Assembly (NCBI RefSeq): GCF_014195535.1
Contig: NZ_JACIBY010000006.1
Span: forward strand, 310,001 to 374,000
Origin: Runella defluvii
GTDB lineage: Bacteria > Bacteroidota > Bacteroidia > Cytophagales > Spirosomataceae
Direction: 5' to 3'
Length of the DNA: 64,000 nucleotides
Shown here: piece after piece, positions 1 to 7,327 of the stretch
Numbering within the stretch: position 1 is the stretch's first letter
Layout: the number at the start of each line of letters is the position of its first letter
Notes under the pieces: model-generated
What the model saw: only the letters and a program-made list of their open reading frames with translations
Told to the model about the DNA's origin: nothing
Database searches by the model: none
Made by a program: the position numbers and the translations under genes

Positions 1-48
1 CACTTTACAAAAATTACACTAAGTCATTTCTTCAAGATAATAAATAAA

Positions 49-585
49 ATGAAGACCTTCATTCGACCTATTCATACTGCCTCGCTTGTAGCCATTTTGC
101 TCACTGCTACGCTTACAAGCTGCGGTCTTTTCCAGAAAGCGGTAGAAGCCGCCTGGCCACTGCTGGGCACTTACAAAATGAGCAATGTTCAATTGGAGTT
201 GAAATACACTGCCAACAACACATTGTATAATCAGAGAGGTACAACGACTCGTATTCCTAATGACTTTCTGGATTTTAGTACGGGCACCGTCACCATAGGC
301 AATACAACGTACAACTATCGTCAAGAAAAAGTAAATGGAATCAAAAAGGTTGTCTTCATAGACCAATCCACCAACGAAGATGTCGTAAGTTTCACTTACA
401 ATCTAAGTAACAACTCCTTAACGCTCACGTCTGACAATGTAATCATGGGTACGAGTGCCCGTGAAAGAGCTCAGGAAGCATTAGGTTGGGCTGCTACTTT
501 TGGCTTTGGCATAACCAATTTCCCACGCATTACCTCAGCCACCGATGCCTCTTACGGTGCATTTATTATCAATGCAAGTAAGTAA
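49..585 (+). CDS. hypothetical lipoprotein, 178 aa
   Basis: I do not recognise this family. The N-terminus is a lipoprotein signal: basic start, hydrophobic core and a lipobox LTSC at residues 22-25, so Cys25 should be lipidated and the protein should sit in the periplasm or outer membrane. The mature part is about 150 residues, rich in Thr, Asn and alternating hydrophobics, with 'LLGTYKM' just after the anchor; this pattern recalls small beta-barrel (lipocalin-like) lipoproteins of Bacteroidota, but that is a guess. The start is the first ATG. It is followed after 36 nt by another exported protein on the same strand. Confidence 0.75.
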   Translation: MKTFIRPIHTASLVAILLTATLTSCGLFQKAVEAAWPLLGTYKMSNVQLELKYTANNTLYNQRGTTTRIPNDFLDFSTGTVTIGNTTYNYRQEKVNGIKKVVFIDQSTNEDVVSFTYNLSNNSLTLTSDNVIMGTSARERAQEALGWAATFGFGITNFPRITSATDASYGAFIINASK

Positions 586-621
586 GATACTCTTTTCCCC
601 CCCTCCCAAAACAATACATTT

Positions 622-1002
622 ATGAAACCCCTCCTCCTCTCGCTTTGCCTGTGGGCAAGCGTAGCTGGGCACAGTATCGCCCAACAAACTACAGTAGTCA
701 ATCGCTGGATATCGCCCGTTACCAAAGATTTTATGTCATTGCCCGAAAGTATTTATACTGACCAGCAGCTTATTAGCTGGGGTTATACCCAAAAAACATT
801 TCAGTTTGAGGCGTATTCGGAAGAGCCAAATGGCGACAATGTAACGGCAGTGTATCGGTGGATCATGCCCAACTGCAAAGAGTCTATCCTCATAGCCGAA
901 CACGAACTAACCGACGCACAACTACAAAGCTGGGGCTATCGCGACAAGCGTTTACAGTTCTACGTTCCTGTGTTTGAAAAAATAGGTAATCAAGGAGAGT
1001 AA
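622..1002 (+). CDS. small secreted protein with a 38-residue internal duplication
   Basis: Family not recognised. Residues 1-20 form a Sec signal peptide ending in HSIA, with cleavage before QQ. The mature chain consists almost entirely of two copies of one 38-residue motif, residues 28-65 and 79-116, aligned without gaps: both begin RWI.P, carry TD.QL.SWGY in the middle and end K..QF. The Trp/Tyr-rich pattern loosely recalls short beta-repeat (DUF5648-like) modules of extracellular enzymes, but I cannot assign it. It is co-directional with the lipoprotein genes on either side, so it probably belongs to a short set of exported proteins. Confidence 0.7.
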   Translation: MKPLLLSLCLWASVAGHSIAQQTTVVNRWISPVTKDFMSLPESIYTDQQLISWGYTQKTFQFEAYSEEPNGDNVTAVYRWIMPNCKESILIAEHELTDAQLQSWGYRDKRLQFYVPVFEKIGNQGE

Positions 1003-1086
1003 AAAATCAATCTCCACACACTAACTAGCTTTCATAGAGCGTTTTAGTTAGAAACAGACATCTACAACGTTTCTATCTTTACTTCT

Positions 1087-1917
1087 ATGAAAGCTTCATT
1101 TTTACTTATCGCATTGATGGTGGCATTGGGGAGTTTCTCTTGTCGCCAGGCGGGATTGGAAACCGAACCAGAACCGCTAAAACCCAATGAGCCTACCCTG
1201 GCAGAACAAGCTGAAAATTACGCAAAAACGCATCCTGACATTGCGTCTCCCGCCCTGAACAATGCACAGCCGTCTTCGGTCAAAGTGGCTATTGATCAGT
1301 TATTTGTGGGCACTTATTCTTTCAAATATGGTTCAAACAACGAACTTCTTCACATCGTTACAGGCAACGACACTATTTTTCAGGAAAGAACTGACCGTAC
1401 GACTAAAACAGCTTTTAGTAAAGTAAGTGGTGAAACAACGACATTTCAGTTGAATGCTGAAGGACTGGCTCAAAGTTCAAAAGGGACTACCGCCAGCACT
1501 CCTAAACGTGAAGTCAATACCCGTTATTTTTACAAAAACGGTTTTTTGGTAAGCATGGCCAATGAGACTAAACTGACTAAGTTTGAGTACAATGGCCAAG
1601 GAAATTTGCTTTCGTGGAGTGGTGTTAATCACCAAGGACTAACGACAAATGCTTCTTACGAATACACCGACCTTCCAAATACCATTCGTCAAGAAATCAC
1701 TAGCTGGATTACTCCTCATTTTTCGATGCGTGGCGATTTTTTAGGTAAATATAGCAGCCGTTTGGTTAAAAAAATGACCATTAACGCTACCTCAGGTATG
1801 TCATCTGGCAATCTCATTCTCGACTTTTCTTACACCTTCGATGGCAACGGACGCATCTCCCGCATGACCATTCAGCGGAGCGATGGCACGAAGGTATTTT
1901 ACGAATATCAATACTAG
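1087..1917 (+). CDS. hypothetical lipoprotein with YD/RHS-like strands, 276 aa
   Basis: A signal peptide ends in a lipobox SFSC with Cys19 as the lipidation site; residues 20-60 are a Pro/Glu/Gln-rich linker. The mature protein shows repeated strands of the type 'YFYKNGFLVSM', 'FEYNGQGNLLSW' and 'YTFDGNGRISRM', the pattern seen in YD-repeat and DUF4595-type lipoproteins of Bacteroidota, where each strand pair carries an [YF].[YF]...G.[IL] motif. Function unknown, likely surface or periplasmic. It ends 9 bp before the convergent short-chain dehydrogenase gene. Confidence 0.72.
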   Translation: MKASFLLIALMVALGSFSCRQAGLETEPEPLKPNEPTLAEQAENYAKTHPDIASPALNNAQPSSVKVAIDQLFVGTYSFKYGSNNELLHIVTGNDTIFQERTDRTTKTAFSKVSGETTTFQLNAEGLAQSSKGTTASTPKREVNTRYFYKNGFLVSMANETKLTKFEYNGQGNLLSWSGVNHQGLTTNASYEYTDLPNTIRQEITSWITPHFSMRGDFLGKYSSRLVKKMTINATSGMSSGNLILDFSYTFDGNGRISRMTIQRSDGTKVFYEYQY

Positions 1918-1926
1918 GAATACTTC

Positions 1927-2697
1927 CTACAACCGCGCCAACGTCAACCCTCCGTCAATGACAAATACTTGGCCCGTTGAGTACGGAAACGCTCCATCGG
2001 CAATGGCCGCCACGGCCTTGCCGATGTCGTCAGGGTAGCCCCAGCGAGGTTGCACGGTAAGTCCTTCGGCGATGAGTTTATCGTACTTAGCCGCTACCCC
2101 CGACGTCATGTCGGTTTTGATGACCCCTGGGCGTACTTCATAGACGGGGATGCCCAGCTCGCCCAATCGAGCAGCAAAAAGCTGCGTCATCATGCCTAAT
2201 CCTGCTTTCGCCACGCAATACTCCCCGCGATTGACGGACGCTACTGTGGCCGAAATCGACGAAATGGTAATGATACTTCCTTCAAAATCTGGTGATGTTT
2301 CTTTTTGTTCGACCATCCAATTAGCGACAGCTTGCGTCAGGAAATACGTTCCTTTGAGGTTGGTATTGAGCACATAATCAAAGCTTTCTTCGGCGGCTTC
2401 CAAAATATCGGCACGCACTTTGGGGGCAACTCCCGCGTTGTTAACCAATACATTGAGTTGGCCAAAATGGCTTTTTATTTTGGCCAACATACTAGCACGC
2501 GCCTCCGCCGAAGCAATATCTCCCTGACAATAGATGACCTCGGCACCCAACGTTCGCAGATGTTCCAAGACATCGCTGACCGCTGCTTCATCGCGTACTC
2601 CATTGATAGCCAAATCAAATCCTTTTGGGGCTAAATGCTCCGCAATTCCCAACCCTATTCCACGGCTTCCTCCCGTGACGAATGCTACTTTTTTCAT
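1927..2697 (-). CDS. short-chain dehydrogenase/reductase (3-ketoacyl-ACP reductase-like)
   Basis: Classical SDR of the usual length (256 aa), cytoplasmic, NAD(P)-dependent. Visible hallmarks are the nucleotide motif TGGSRGIG at residues 8-15, NNAG at 86-89, and the catalytic set Ser147, Tyr160 and Lys164 (YCVAK). Databases commonly call such proteins 3-ketoacyl-ACP reductase, but the substrate cannot be read from sequence. Its ATG directly follows the stop codon of higA with no gap, so translation is probably coupled to the toxin-antitoxin operon; a metabolic reductase there is unusual. It converges on the lipoprotein gene downstream. Confidence 0.9.
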   Translation of the reverse strand: MKKVAFVTGGSRGIGLGIAEHLAPKGFDLAINGVRDEAAVSDVLEHLRTLGAEVIYCQGDIASAEARASMLAKIKSHFGQLNVLVNNAGVAPKVRADILEAAEESFDYVLNTNLKGTYFLTQAVANWMVEQKETSPDFEGSIITISSISATVASVNRGEYCVAKAGLGMMTQLFAARLGELGIPVYEVRPGVIKTDMTSGVAAKYDKLIAEGLTVQPRWGYPDDIGKAVAAIADGAFPYSTGQVFVIDGGLTLARL

Positions 2698-3057
2698 TTA
2701 ATAAGCCAATAAAATATGTGCTGGAATCCCTAATTCATTGTGCATGAACTTCAAAAAATTGATGCTCATTTGTTTTTTACCACCCAAAATTTCGGAAATC
2801 GTGCTTTTACTCAACCCCATTCTCTTAGCCAGCCCTGACTGAGACAGCCCCTGTTCTTCCATTTCGTATTTCAGTGCTTCTAATGGAGTAAGAGGTACGA
2901 TTTTATAATGTTTTTGCTCGTATTCGTGGATTAATAATGAGATTACTTCCAACAAATCTCCTTCTGGAGTATCAGGTTTTGCATGAAAAACAATTTCTAA
3001 TTGTTTCAATGCTTTATCATAATCCTCCTCTGTTTTAATAAGTTTTATTGCTTCCAT
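2698..3057 (-). CDS. higA: HigA-type antitoxin, helix-turn-helix protein
   Basis: 119-residue antitoxin of the HigA (COG5499) type. The N-terminal half (about 1-65) is an acidic helical region expected to wrap the toxin; the C-terminal half holds a Cro/XRE helix-turn-helix, 'GLSQSGLAKRMGLSKSTIS' at about residues 74-92. It should neutralise HigB and repress the operon. The ATG lies 13 nt inside the end of higB, and its stop touches the SDR start, so the order is higB-higA-SDR in one transcript. Autoregulation is supported by a near-perfect palindrome just upstream of higB. Confidence 0.9.
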   Translation of the reverse strand: MEAIKLIKTEEDYDKALKQLEIVFHAKPDTPEGDLLEVISLLIHEYEQKHYKIVPLTPLEALKYEMEEQGLSQSGLAKRMGLSKSTISEILGGKKQMSINFLKFMHNELGIPAHILLAY

Positions 3058-3359
3058 GAGTCAAAATCTATTGTTTTAGCATCTATTTTATCATACTCTG
3101 CATGAGTGCCAATAAATTTCACAAAACAAAGCTGGAATTCATAGTTGAATGCTGCTATTAATCTGTATTTATTACGTGCTATGTTAAATACTATTCTTTC
3201 ATTACCTACAAAGTCTGCATTTTTAAAATCAGCAATCACTTGCTGAGGCGTTTTGTAGTGATTGCCCTCAATTTTACCATACCAGTGCCTTAGGTTTGGT
3301 TCCGAGTCAGGATATTTCTCCCAAAACTGTTTTAATGTTTTCAAGGCATGTATTCTCAT
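3045..3359 (-). CDS. higB: HigB-type mRNA interferase toxin
   Basis: 104-residue toxin of the HigB/RelE superfamily, predicted to cleave translated mRNA at the ribosome. The start 'MRIHALKTLKQFWEKYP' and the later 'NARN/NIARNKYRLIAAFNY' and 'CFVKFIGTHAEYDKID' segments are typical of HigB, including the conserved basic core and the C-terminal FIGTHAEYD strand. I chose ATG at 3359 rather than the in-frame TTG at 3368, because family members begin at MRI and because the putative -7 promoter box overlaps the TTG. The gene overlaps higA by 13 nt, as expected for a toxin-first type II module. Confidence 0.9.
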   Translation of the reverse strand: MRIHALKTLKQFWEKYPDSEPNLRHWYGKIEGNHYKTPQQVIADFKNADFVGNERIVFNIARNKYRLIAAFNYEFQLCFVKFIGTHAEYDKIDAKTIDFDSWKQ

Positions 3360-3365
3360 ACTCTG

Positions 3366-3373
3366 CAAAGTTA
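3366..3373 (-). promoter_or_regulatory. putative -7 box of the higBA operon
   Basis: Read on the minus strand the bases are TAACTTTG, a full match to the Bacteroidota -7 consensus TAnnTTTG. Transcription would start about 3360, leaving almost no leader before the higB ATG at 3359. A good -33 box at the usual distance is not evident; the palindromic operator occupies that region. Confidence 0.5.
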
Positions 3374-3408
3374 AAACAAAAAGTTCGCAAAATGCGAACT
3401 TTTTGTTT
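3374..3408. promoter_or_regulatory. palindromic operator of higBA
   Basis: Perfect inverted repeat with 15-bp arms (3374-3388 and 3394-3408) around a 5-base spacer AAAAT; the core half-site is AAAAAGTTCGC. It lies directly upstream of the putative -7 box and 15 bp before the higB ATG, the expected position for HigA or HigBA autorepression. It could also form a hairpin, but no T-run follows in either direction that would favour a terminator for the upstream gene alone. Confidence 0.7.
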
Positions 3409-3444
3409 GCTACTAATTTATTTTTACTATTTTGATGCCATTCC

Positions 3445-4893
3445 CTACAACCCTTCCTTTATCGCTTTTAGCTCCTCGGCTTCGGGGCGTTTTTTGTAAT
3501 AGGGGTCTAGTGGGAAGCAACCTGAGATTAGGCCGTGGCGTGGCGCGGTGGTACAATCGGAAAATGTACGGCAAATGAGATTGCGAGTGAGTGTTTTTCC
3601 TTGAATCATATCGTCGGGCATAGATGGATACGAAAGCACCATACGCCCAAAACCCACGCTATCGGCCATGCCATTGCGAAGCACGTATTGCGCCACGTTG
3701 GGCAACCATTCTTGCAAATAGGAATAGCCAGAACCAATAATCACCAATTCAGGAAATTCAGCTTTTAACCCTGCCGTCACATCAATTTGGCGCTTTACAC
3801 CCGCAAAAGGCTCCTCAGGCGGCAAGTAACCGTCCGACGGCGGAAACAACGCAGGACGTGTCAGGTGAGGCGTGTAGTAAGGGCTTCCCCCCGTTACGCA
3901 TATCAACTGAATTCCTAACTCTTGCGCCAAACTCAAAAAGGCTTTGGGTTCGGCCAAATCAATCGAAAGACCGTCTTTTTGCCCGCCAAACGCATACGGA
4001 TAGGTCTCCATTTGTTCGGGTTCACCTTGGTTGTTGGTGCCTTTTTTAAACGGTATAAAATCGAAAGCGCTCAAGCGAATCCCCATTTCTAACCCTGGAG
4101 CGGCCTGTTTGATACCCGCGACGATGTTGCGGAGATAGCGTGTACGGTTTTCAAAGCTACCACCGTATTTTCCGTCGCGGTCGATGGCGCTCAAAAACTC
4201 ATGCCCCAAGTAGCCGTGACAGTGCTTTATGTCCACAAAATCGTAGCCTGCCTTCTGCGCCAACACCGCTGCTTTTACGTACATGTCTATGATTTCGTCC
4301 ACCTCTTCGTCGGTCAAGACGGGGTGATCGGCTTCCATGCCAAATTTTTTATTCAAAAACGGGTGCGAATACAAAATTTTCGACTCAAACTTTTTGTGGC
4401 TATTGGGTTTGCAAAAACGCCCCGAGTGCGTGAGTTGCAGGCCAATGACTAAGTCGTCGGTGGTGCCAAATTTTTCATAATGTTTATCCAAAATCAGTTG
4501 CCGTAATTGAACGAACTCTTCAAAATTTTCTTCGTTCATGACCAACTGATTGGGATTGGCCTTTCCCTCGTGGCATACCGCTACCGCCTCACAACCAAAC
4601 AATAGCTTGGCTCCGCTCACCGCAAATTTCACCCAACGGTTTTTGGTAAACTCCGATGGCTTCCCGTCGAGTGTGCCGTCCCAGCCTTCCATGGGCAAAA
4701 TACACAGGCTGTTACCAATCGTCTTGCCCGATTTGAGGGTAATCTTTTTACCAAATGGGCTTTCGGCAGGAGGCAATAAAGTTTCGTCAAACGCCAAATC
4801 AACTTGGCTATTTTCTAAGTGTTTCTTCAAATCGGCCGTCGTTTTTAACTGGGCCACTCGGGTATATTTGGGTTTGTATTTTCCGCTGCTCAT
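3445..4893 (-). CDS. Old Yellow Enzyme family NADH:flavin oxidoreductase
   Basis: FMN-dependent TIM-barrel oxidoreductase of 482 aa. Recognisable motifs are QLTHSGR (153-159), the substrate-binding pair in DIKHCHGYL (His224, His226) and YGGSFENR (243-250), followed by the FMN-phosphate segment 'VGFGRMVL' near the C-terminus. It should reduce activated C=C bonds with NAD(P)H; the true substrate is unknown. The C-terminus carries three cysteines (about 441, 447, 459) with C-x5-C-x11-C spacing, which recalls but does not match the 4Fe-4S ligands of 2,4-dienoyl-CoA reductases; the second domain of those enzymes is absent. No signal peptide. It lies downstream of the GH88 gene, separated by palindromic repeats. 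Confidence 0.88.
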   Translation of the reverse strand: MSSGKYKPKYTRVAQLKTTADLKKHLENSQVDLAFDETLLPPAESPFGKKITLKSGKTIGNSLCILPMEGWDGTLDGKPSEFTKNRWVKFAVSGAKLLFGCEAVAVCHEGKANPNQLVMNEENFEEFVQLRQLILDKHYEKFGTTDDLVIGLQLTHSGRFCKPNSHKKFESKILYSHPFLNKKFGMEADHPVLTDEEVDEIIDMYVKAAVLAQKAGYDFVDIKHCHGYLGHEFLSAIDRDGKYGGSFENRTRYLRNIVAGIKQAAPGLEMGIRLSAFDFIPFKKGTNNQGEPEQMETYPYAFGGQKDGLSIDLAEPKAFLSLAQELGIQLICVTGGSPYYTPHLTRPALFPPSDGYLPPEEPFAGVKRQIDVTAGLKAEFPELVIIGSGYSYLQEWLPNVAQYVLRNGMADSVGFGRMVLSYPSMPDDMIQGKTLTRNLICRTFSDCTTAPRHGLISGCFPLDPYYKKRPEAEELKAIKEGL

Positions 4894-4927
4894 GGGAGTT
4901 CTGTTGTTCGTGATTGCTGGATTACTC

Positions 4928-5070
4928 CGTCAGACAATAGTCAGACGGAGCTTTTATTACCTATGCTCGTTTGAGGTCTGACTATCGTCTGACCTTTACC
5001 CCCGTCAGACGATAGTCAGACGGGGTGCTTTATCGCTTATGCTCGTTTGAGGTCTGACTACCGTCTGACC
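4928..5070. repeat. two tandem hairpin repeats built from GTCAGAC/GTCTGAC heptamers
   Basis: Two successive units of about 75 bp. Each has a left arm GTCAGAC-n4-GTCAGAC (4929-4946; 5004-5021), a loop ending in TATGCTCGTTTGAG, and a right arm GTCTGAC-n4-GTCTGAC (4976-4993; 5052-5069). The arms of each unit can pair over 18 bp with one mismatch, giving a strong hairpin in RNA or cruciform in DNA. The cluster fills the gap between the GH88 stop and the OYE start. A half-unit recurs at 17732-17749. It may act as a transcription terminator, an mRNA stabiliser or a REP-like mobile repeat. Confidence 0.8.
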
Positions 5071-6471
5071 TCATTTTACACAGTTTAGAAAAGCGTAGTA
5101 CGGTTCGTTATTGATATTACGCTGCAAGTACAGGGCTGCTTCTCGAATGTGATAATCGCCCCACATACTCGACTCTCCGTACGGGATTTTACTACCTTCT
5201 GGTACATAATCCCAACCGTTGGGACGGTGATAAATCGAATGTAGCAATAGTCCTTGGTGCGCAGGGTCGGTGCTGAGGTAAGGCGCTTGCAATAACGTAT
5301 CCATCACCGTGAGTCCTGCTTGCCAATAACGTTGTCCGTCGGCAGCTTCACCTTTGTCTGTCAAATACTTACCCAGACGCAACAACCCTTGTGCGCCAAT
5401 GGCAGCGGCGGAACTATCGACAGGTTCGTGGTCGTTGATCGGCTCGGCAGGACGGTCGAGGTAATTGCCTAATTTGTGTAAATTTGGCGCGCCCGTATCC
5501 CAATAAGGCACACCGTCGGTAGGCGTATGCGCAATAAAAAAGTCGCAAGTAGCACGGGCGGCTTTGAGCATCATGGCTTCGATAGACGCGCGTCCTCCCA
5601 GCGGCTCTAACGCCTCGTCCGAAATATGACTGAGGGCTTCCAACTGCTCAGGGAAACCACACATTGCCCAAGCCAAGCCACGCGTCCAAGTACTGAATCC
5701 AGTATAACCTTGTTGCGAATTGGGGCAACGATAATTCCCATCTTTTGTGTTAAAAACGCTTTCGTGGGCGGTACGTCCCCAAAGATCGTACGAATCGCGT
5801 CCTTCTCCGTAATAGACGGCATAATCGGCCGTGGCTTTGATGTGTTGAAGTGCGCGTTCGAGTAGGTTGATTTTAACGTCATTTTCTCCCTGAAAAACGT
5901 GTCCCAATTGATGGCTTACCACCAAAGCGCGGCACGAGCGAATGGTATCAACAAACAATGAATGAGGGCCATTGAAGGAATGAATAAAGCCGCCGCTCGC
6001 TTCACCGTCGCGGCCTTTGATGGTCGTCCAACGGCTTGCTTGCACAGCCCCTGAGATTTTCAGGGCCAATTCGTAGAAATTTTTCTCCCATTCATTGAAA
6101 GGGATTTTCCCTTCGTGCATCAATCGCAACAAATTGCCGTAGGTACTGACGTTGTTGAAGCCGTGGTCGTGCACGCCAATGTGGCTCACATGAGGGGCCA
6201 TGACCGAGAGCGTATTTTTGCGACCATAGTCCAAAAACGCTTCGTCGCCCGTGGCATCAAATTGTAAAATAGCCGCGCCAAACTGAAAGCCTTGTGTCCA
6301 TTCGGTCCAGCCGCGCGTGGTGTATTGACCTTGTACGGTAAAAACAGGTGAGCCTTTAGCGACGTCGTAGTGGTCGGCAATAGCGCGGATTTTTTGCGCC
6401 GAAAGCGCCCAGAAATCGTGTAGCTTGGCTGATAAATCAGAAGGTGTAAGGGTGGAGTTAATCTGAATCAT
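5071..6471 (-). CDS. glycoside hydrolase family 88 unsaturated glucuronyl hydrolase
   Basis: 466-residue (alpha/alpha)6-barrel enzyme of the GH88 type, which hydrates the double bond of the unsaturated uronic acid that polysaccharide lyases leave on oligosaccharides, releasing a keto-uronate. Two candidate catalytic aspartates sit in the expected motifs: Asp102 in HDHGF and Asp175 in FVDTIRSC; 'TWTRGLAWAMCGF' is the conserved barrel segment. No signal peptide is visible, so it is probably cytoplasmic and acts on imported di- or oligosaccharides. Its location beyond the FAD oxidoreductase and SusCD genes suggests that the neighbouring locus handles a uronate-containing polymer. Confidence 0.88.
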   Translation of the reverse strand: MIQINSTLTPSDLSAKLHDFWALSAQKIRAIADHYDVAKGSPVFTVQGQYTTRGWTEWTQGFQFGAAILQFDATGDEAFLDYGRKNTLSVMAPHVSHIGVHDHGFNNVSTYGNLLRLMHEGKIPFNEWEKNFYELALKISGAVQASRWTTIKGRDGEASGGFIHSFNGPHSLFVDTIRSCRALVVSHQLGHVFQGENDVKINLLERALQHIKATADYAVYYGEGRDSYDLWGRTAHESVFNTKDGNYRCPNSQQGYTGFSTWTRGLAWAMCGFPEQLEALSHISDEALEPLGGRASIEAMMLKAARATCDFFIAHTPTDGVPYWDTGAPNLHKLGNYLDRPAEPINDHEPVDSSAAAIGAQGLLRLGKYLTDKGEAADGQRYWQAGLTVMDTLLQAPYLSTDPAHQGLLLHSIYHRPNGWDYVPEGSKIPYGESSMWGDYHIREAALYLQRNINNEPYYAFLNCVK

Positions 6472-6714
6472 TCGGTATAGTCAACGGTTAATAGTCGAGG
6501 AAAACGTTCCGCTTTCCGAGCAGAAATGTTTCTTTTTGGTCAGTAGTATAAACCGTTTTTTGACTAAAATCTACTTGAGTTTCCCACAAAGTTCTCCCCA
6601 GTTTTCCTTGAATCAACTTGCACCAATTTGAACCACGTTTGAACGGGTTGTTTTTGAAGGGTTCCACAATTTTGTCGCAGTCATTTTTATTAACCACTCA
6701 AATTATTGTAAGCT

Positions 6715-7245
6715 ATGCAATCGTACCTAAAAAACAGCCTGACATTCTTTGCCTTTACCTTGGTTTATTTCTTTGGTTTCAACACCATTGCCCAAGACAA
6801 AAGCACACGCCCAAGCCCGCCCGCTCAAGTATCTCGGGAAGTAGGTGGCATTACGATTAGTCTCAACTACGGTCAGCCTTCGGTCAAAGGCCGCAAAGTG
6901 TGGGGGGAATTGGTGCCTTACGGACAAGTGTGGCGGGCGGGGGCCAACGAGGCTACCACTTTTGAAATCGACAAAGATGCAACCATTGAAGGCACTACCT
7001 TGCCTGCGGGCAAATACGGTTTCTTTGTCATTCCTAGCGAGGGGAAATGGACGCTCATTTTCAACAAAGTAGCGGCGCAGTGGGGAGCTTTCAAGTACGA
7101 CGAAAAACAGGATGCGTTGCGCGTGAGTGTACAGCCTAAAAAATCGTCGCAATTCAACGAAAAACTGCTCTACACCATTTCTCCCAAAGGCAAGGTTTCA
7201 CTGTTGTGGGAAAATGTAGAAGTAGCTTTTAGTGTAAATCAGTAA
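6715..7245 (+). CDS. DUF2911 family exported protein
   Basis: 176 residues with a hydrophobic signal sequence (about 1-26, ending NTIAQ). The DUF2911 signature is clear: 'VKGRKVWGELVPYGQVWR' followed by AGANEATTF (75-83), then a beta-rich region with 'LPAGKYGFFVIPSEGKWTL'. The family is common in Bacteroidota and has no established function; proteins are predicted periplasmic. The gene stands alone on the plus strand, is divergent from GH88 and converges on the FAD oxidoreductase gene with a hairpin between them. Confidence 0.88.
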   Translation: MQSYLKNSLTFFAFTLVYFFGFNTIAQDKSTRPSPPAQVSREVGGITISLNYGQPSVKGRKVWGELVPYGQVWRAGANEATTFEIDKDATIEGTTLPAGKYGFFVIPSEGKWTLIFNKVAAQWGAFKYDEKQDALRVSVQPKKSSQFNEKLLYTISPKGKVSLLWENVEVAFSVNQ

Positions 7246-7269
7246 CCTGTTGTACAAACCTTGGCAGAT

Positions 7270-7306
7270 AACCACATAGCTCACAATAATTGTGCGCTAT
7301 GTGGTT
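7270..7306. terminator. bidirectional hairpin between DUF2911 and the FAD oxidoreductase
   Basis: AACCACATAGC (7270-7280) pairs with GCTATGTGGTT (7296-7306), and the interior CACAAT/ATTGTG continues the stem after one mismatch, so nearly the whole 37 bp folds. It lies between two convergent genes and is followed by a T-rich stretch on the plus strand. Its outer sequence is related to the repeats downstream of both susD genes. Confidence 0.7.
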
Positions 7307-7327
7307 TATTTTGTGTAAGCCTTGGTC

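Noticed and set aside
19-366. 115-codon antisense ORF over the first lipoprotein gene
   Set aside because: It lies opposite a gene with a clear lipobox and shows no family features.
6488-6697. 69-codon minus-strand ORF upstream of GH88
   Set aside because: No recognisable motif or signal, and composition does not look protein-like; it may simply be leader sequence.
6727-7152. 141-codon antisense ORF within the DUF2911 gene
   Set aside because: Shadow frame of a strongly conserved family.
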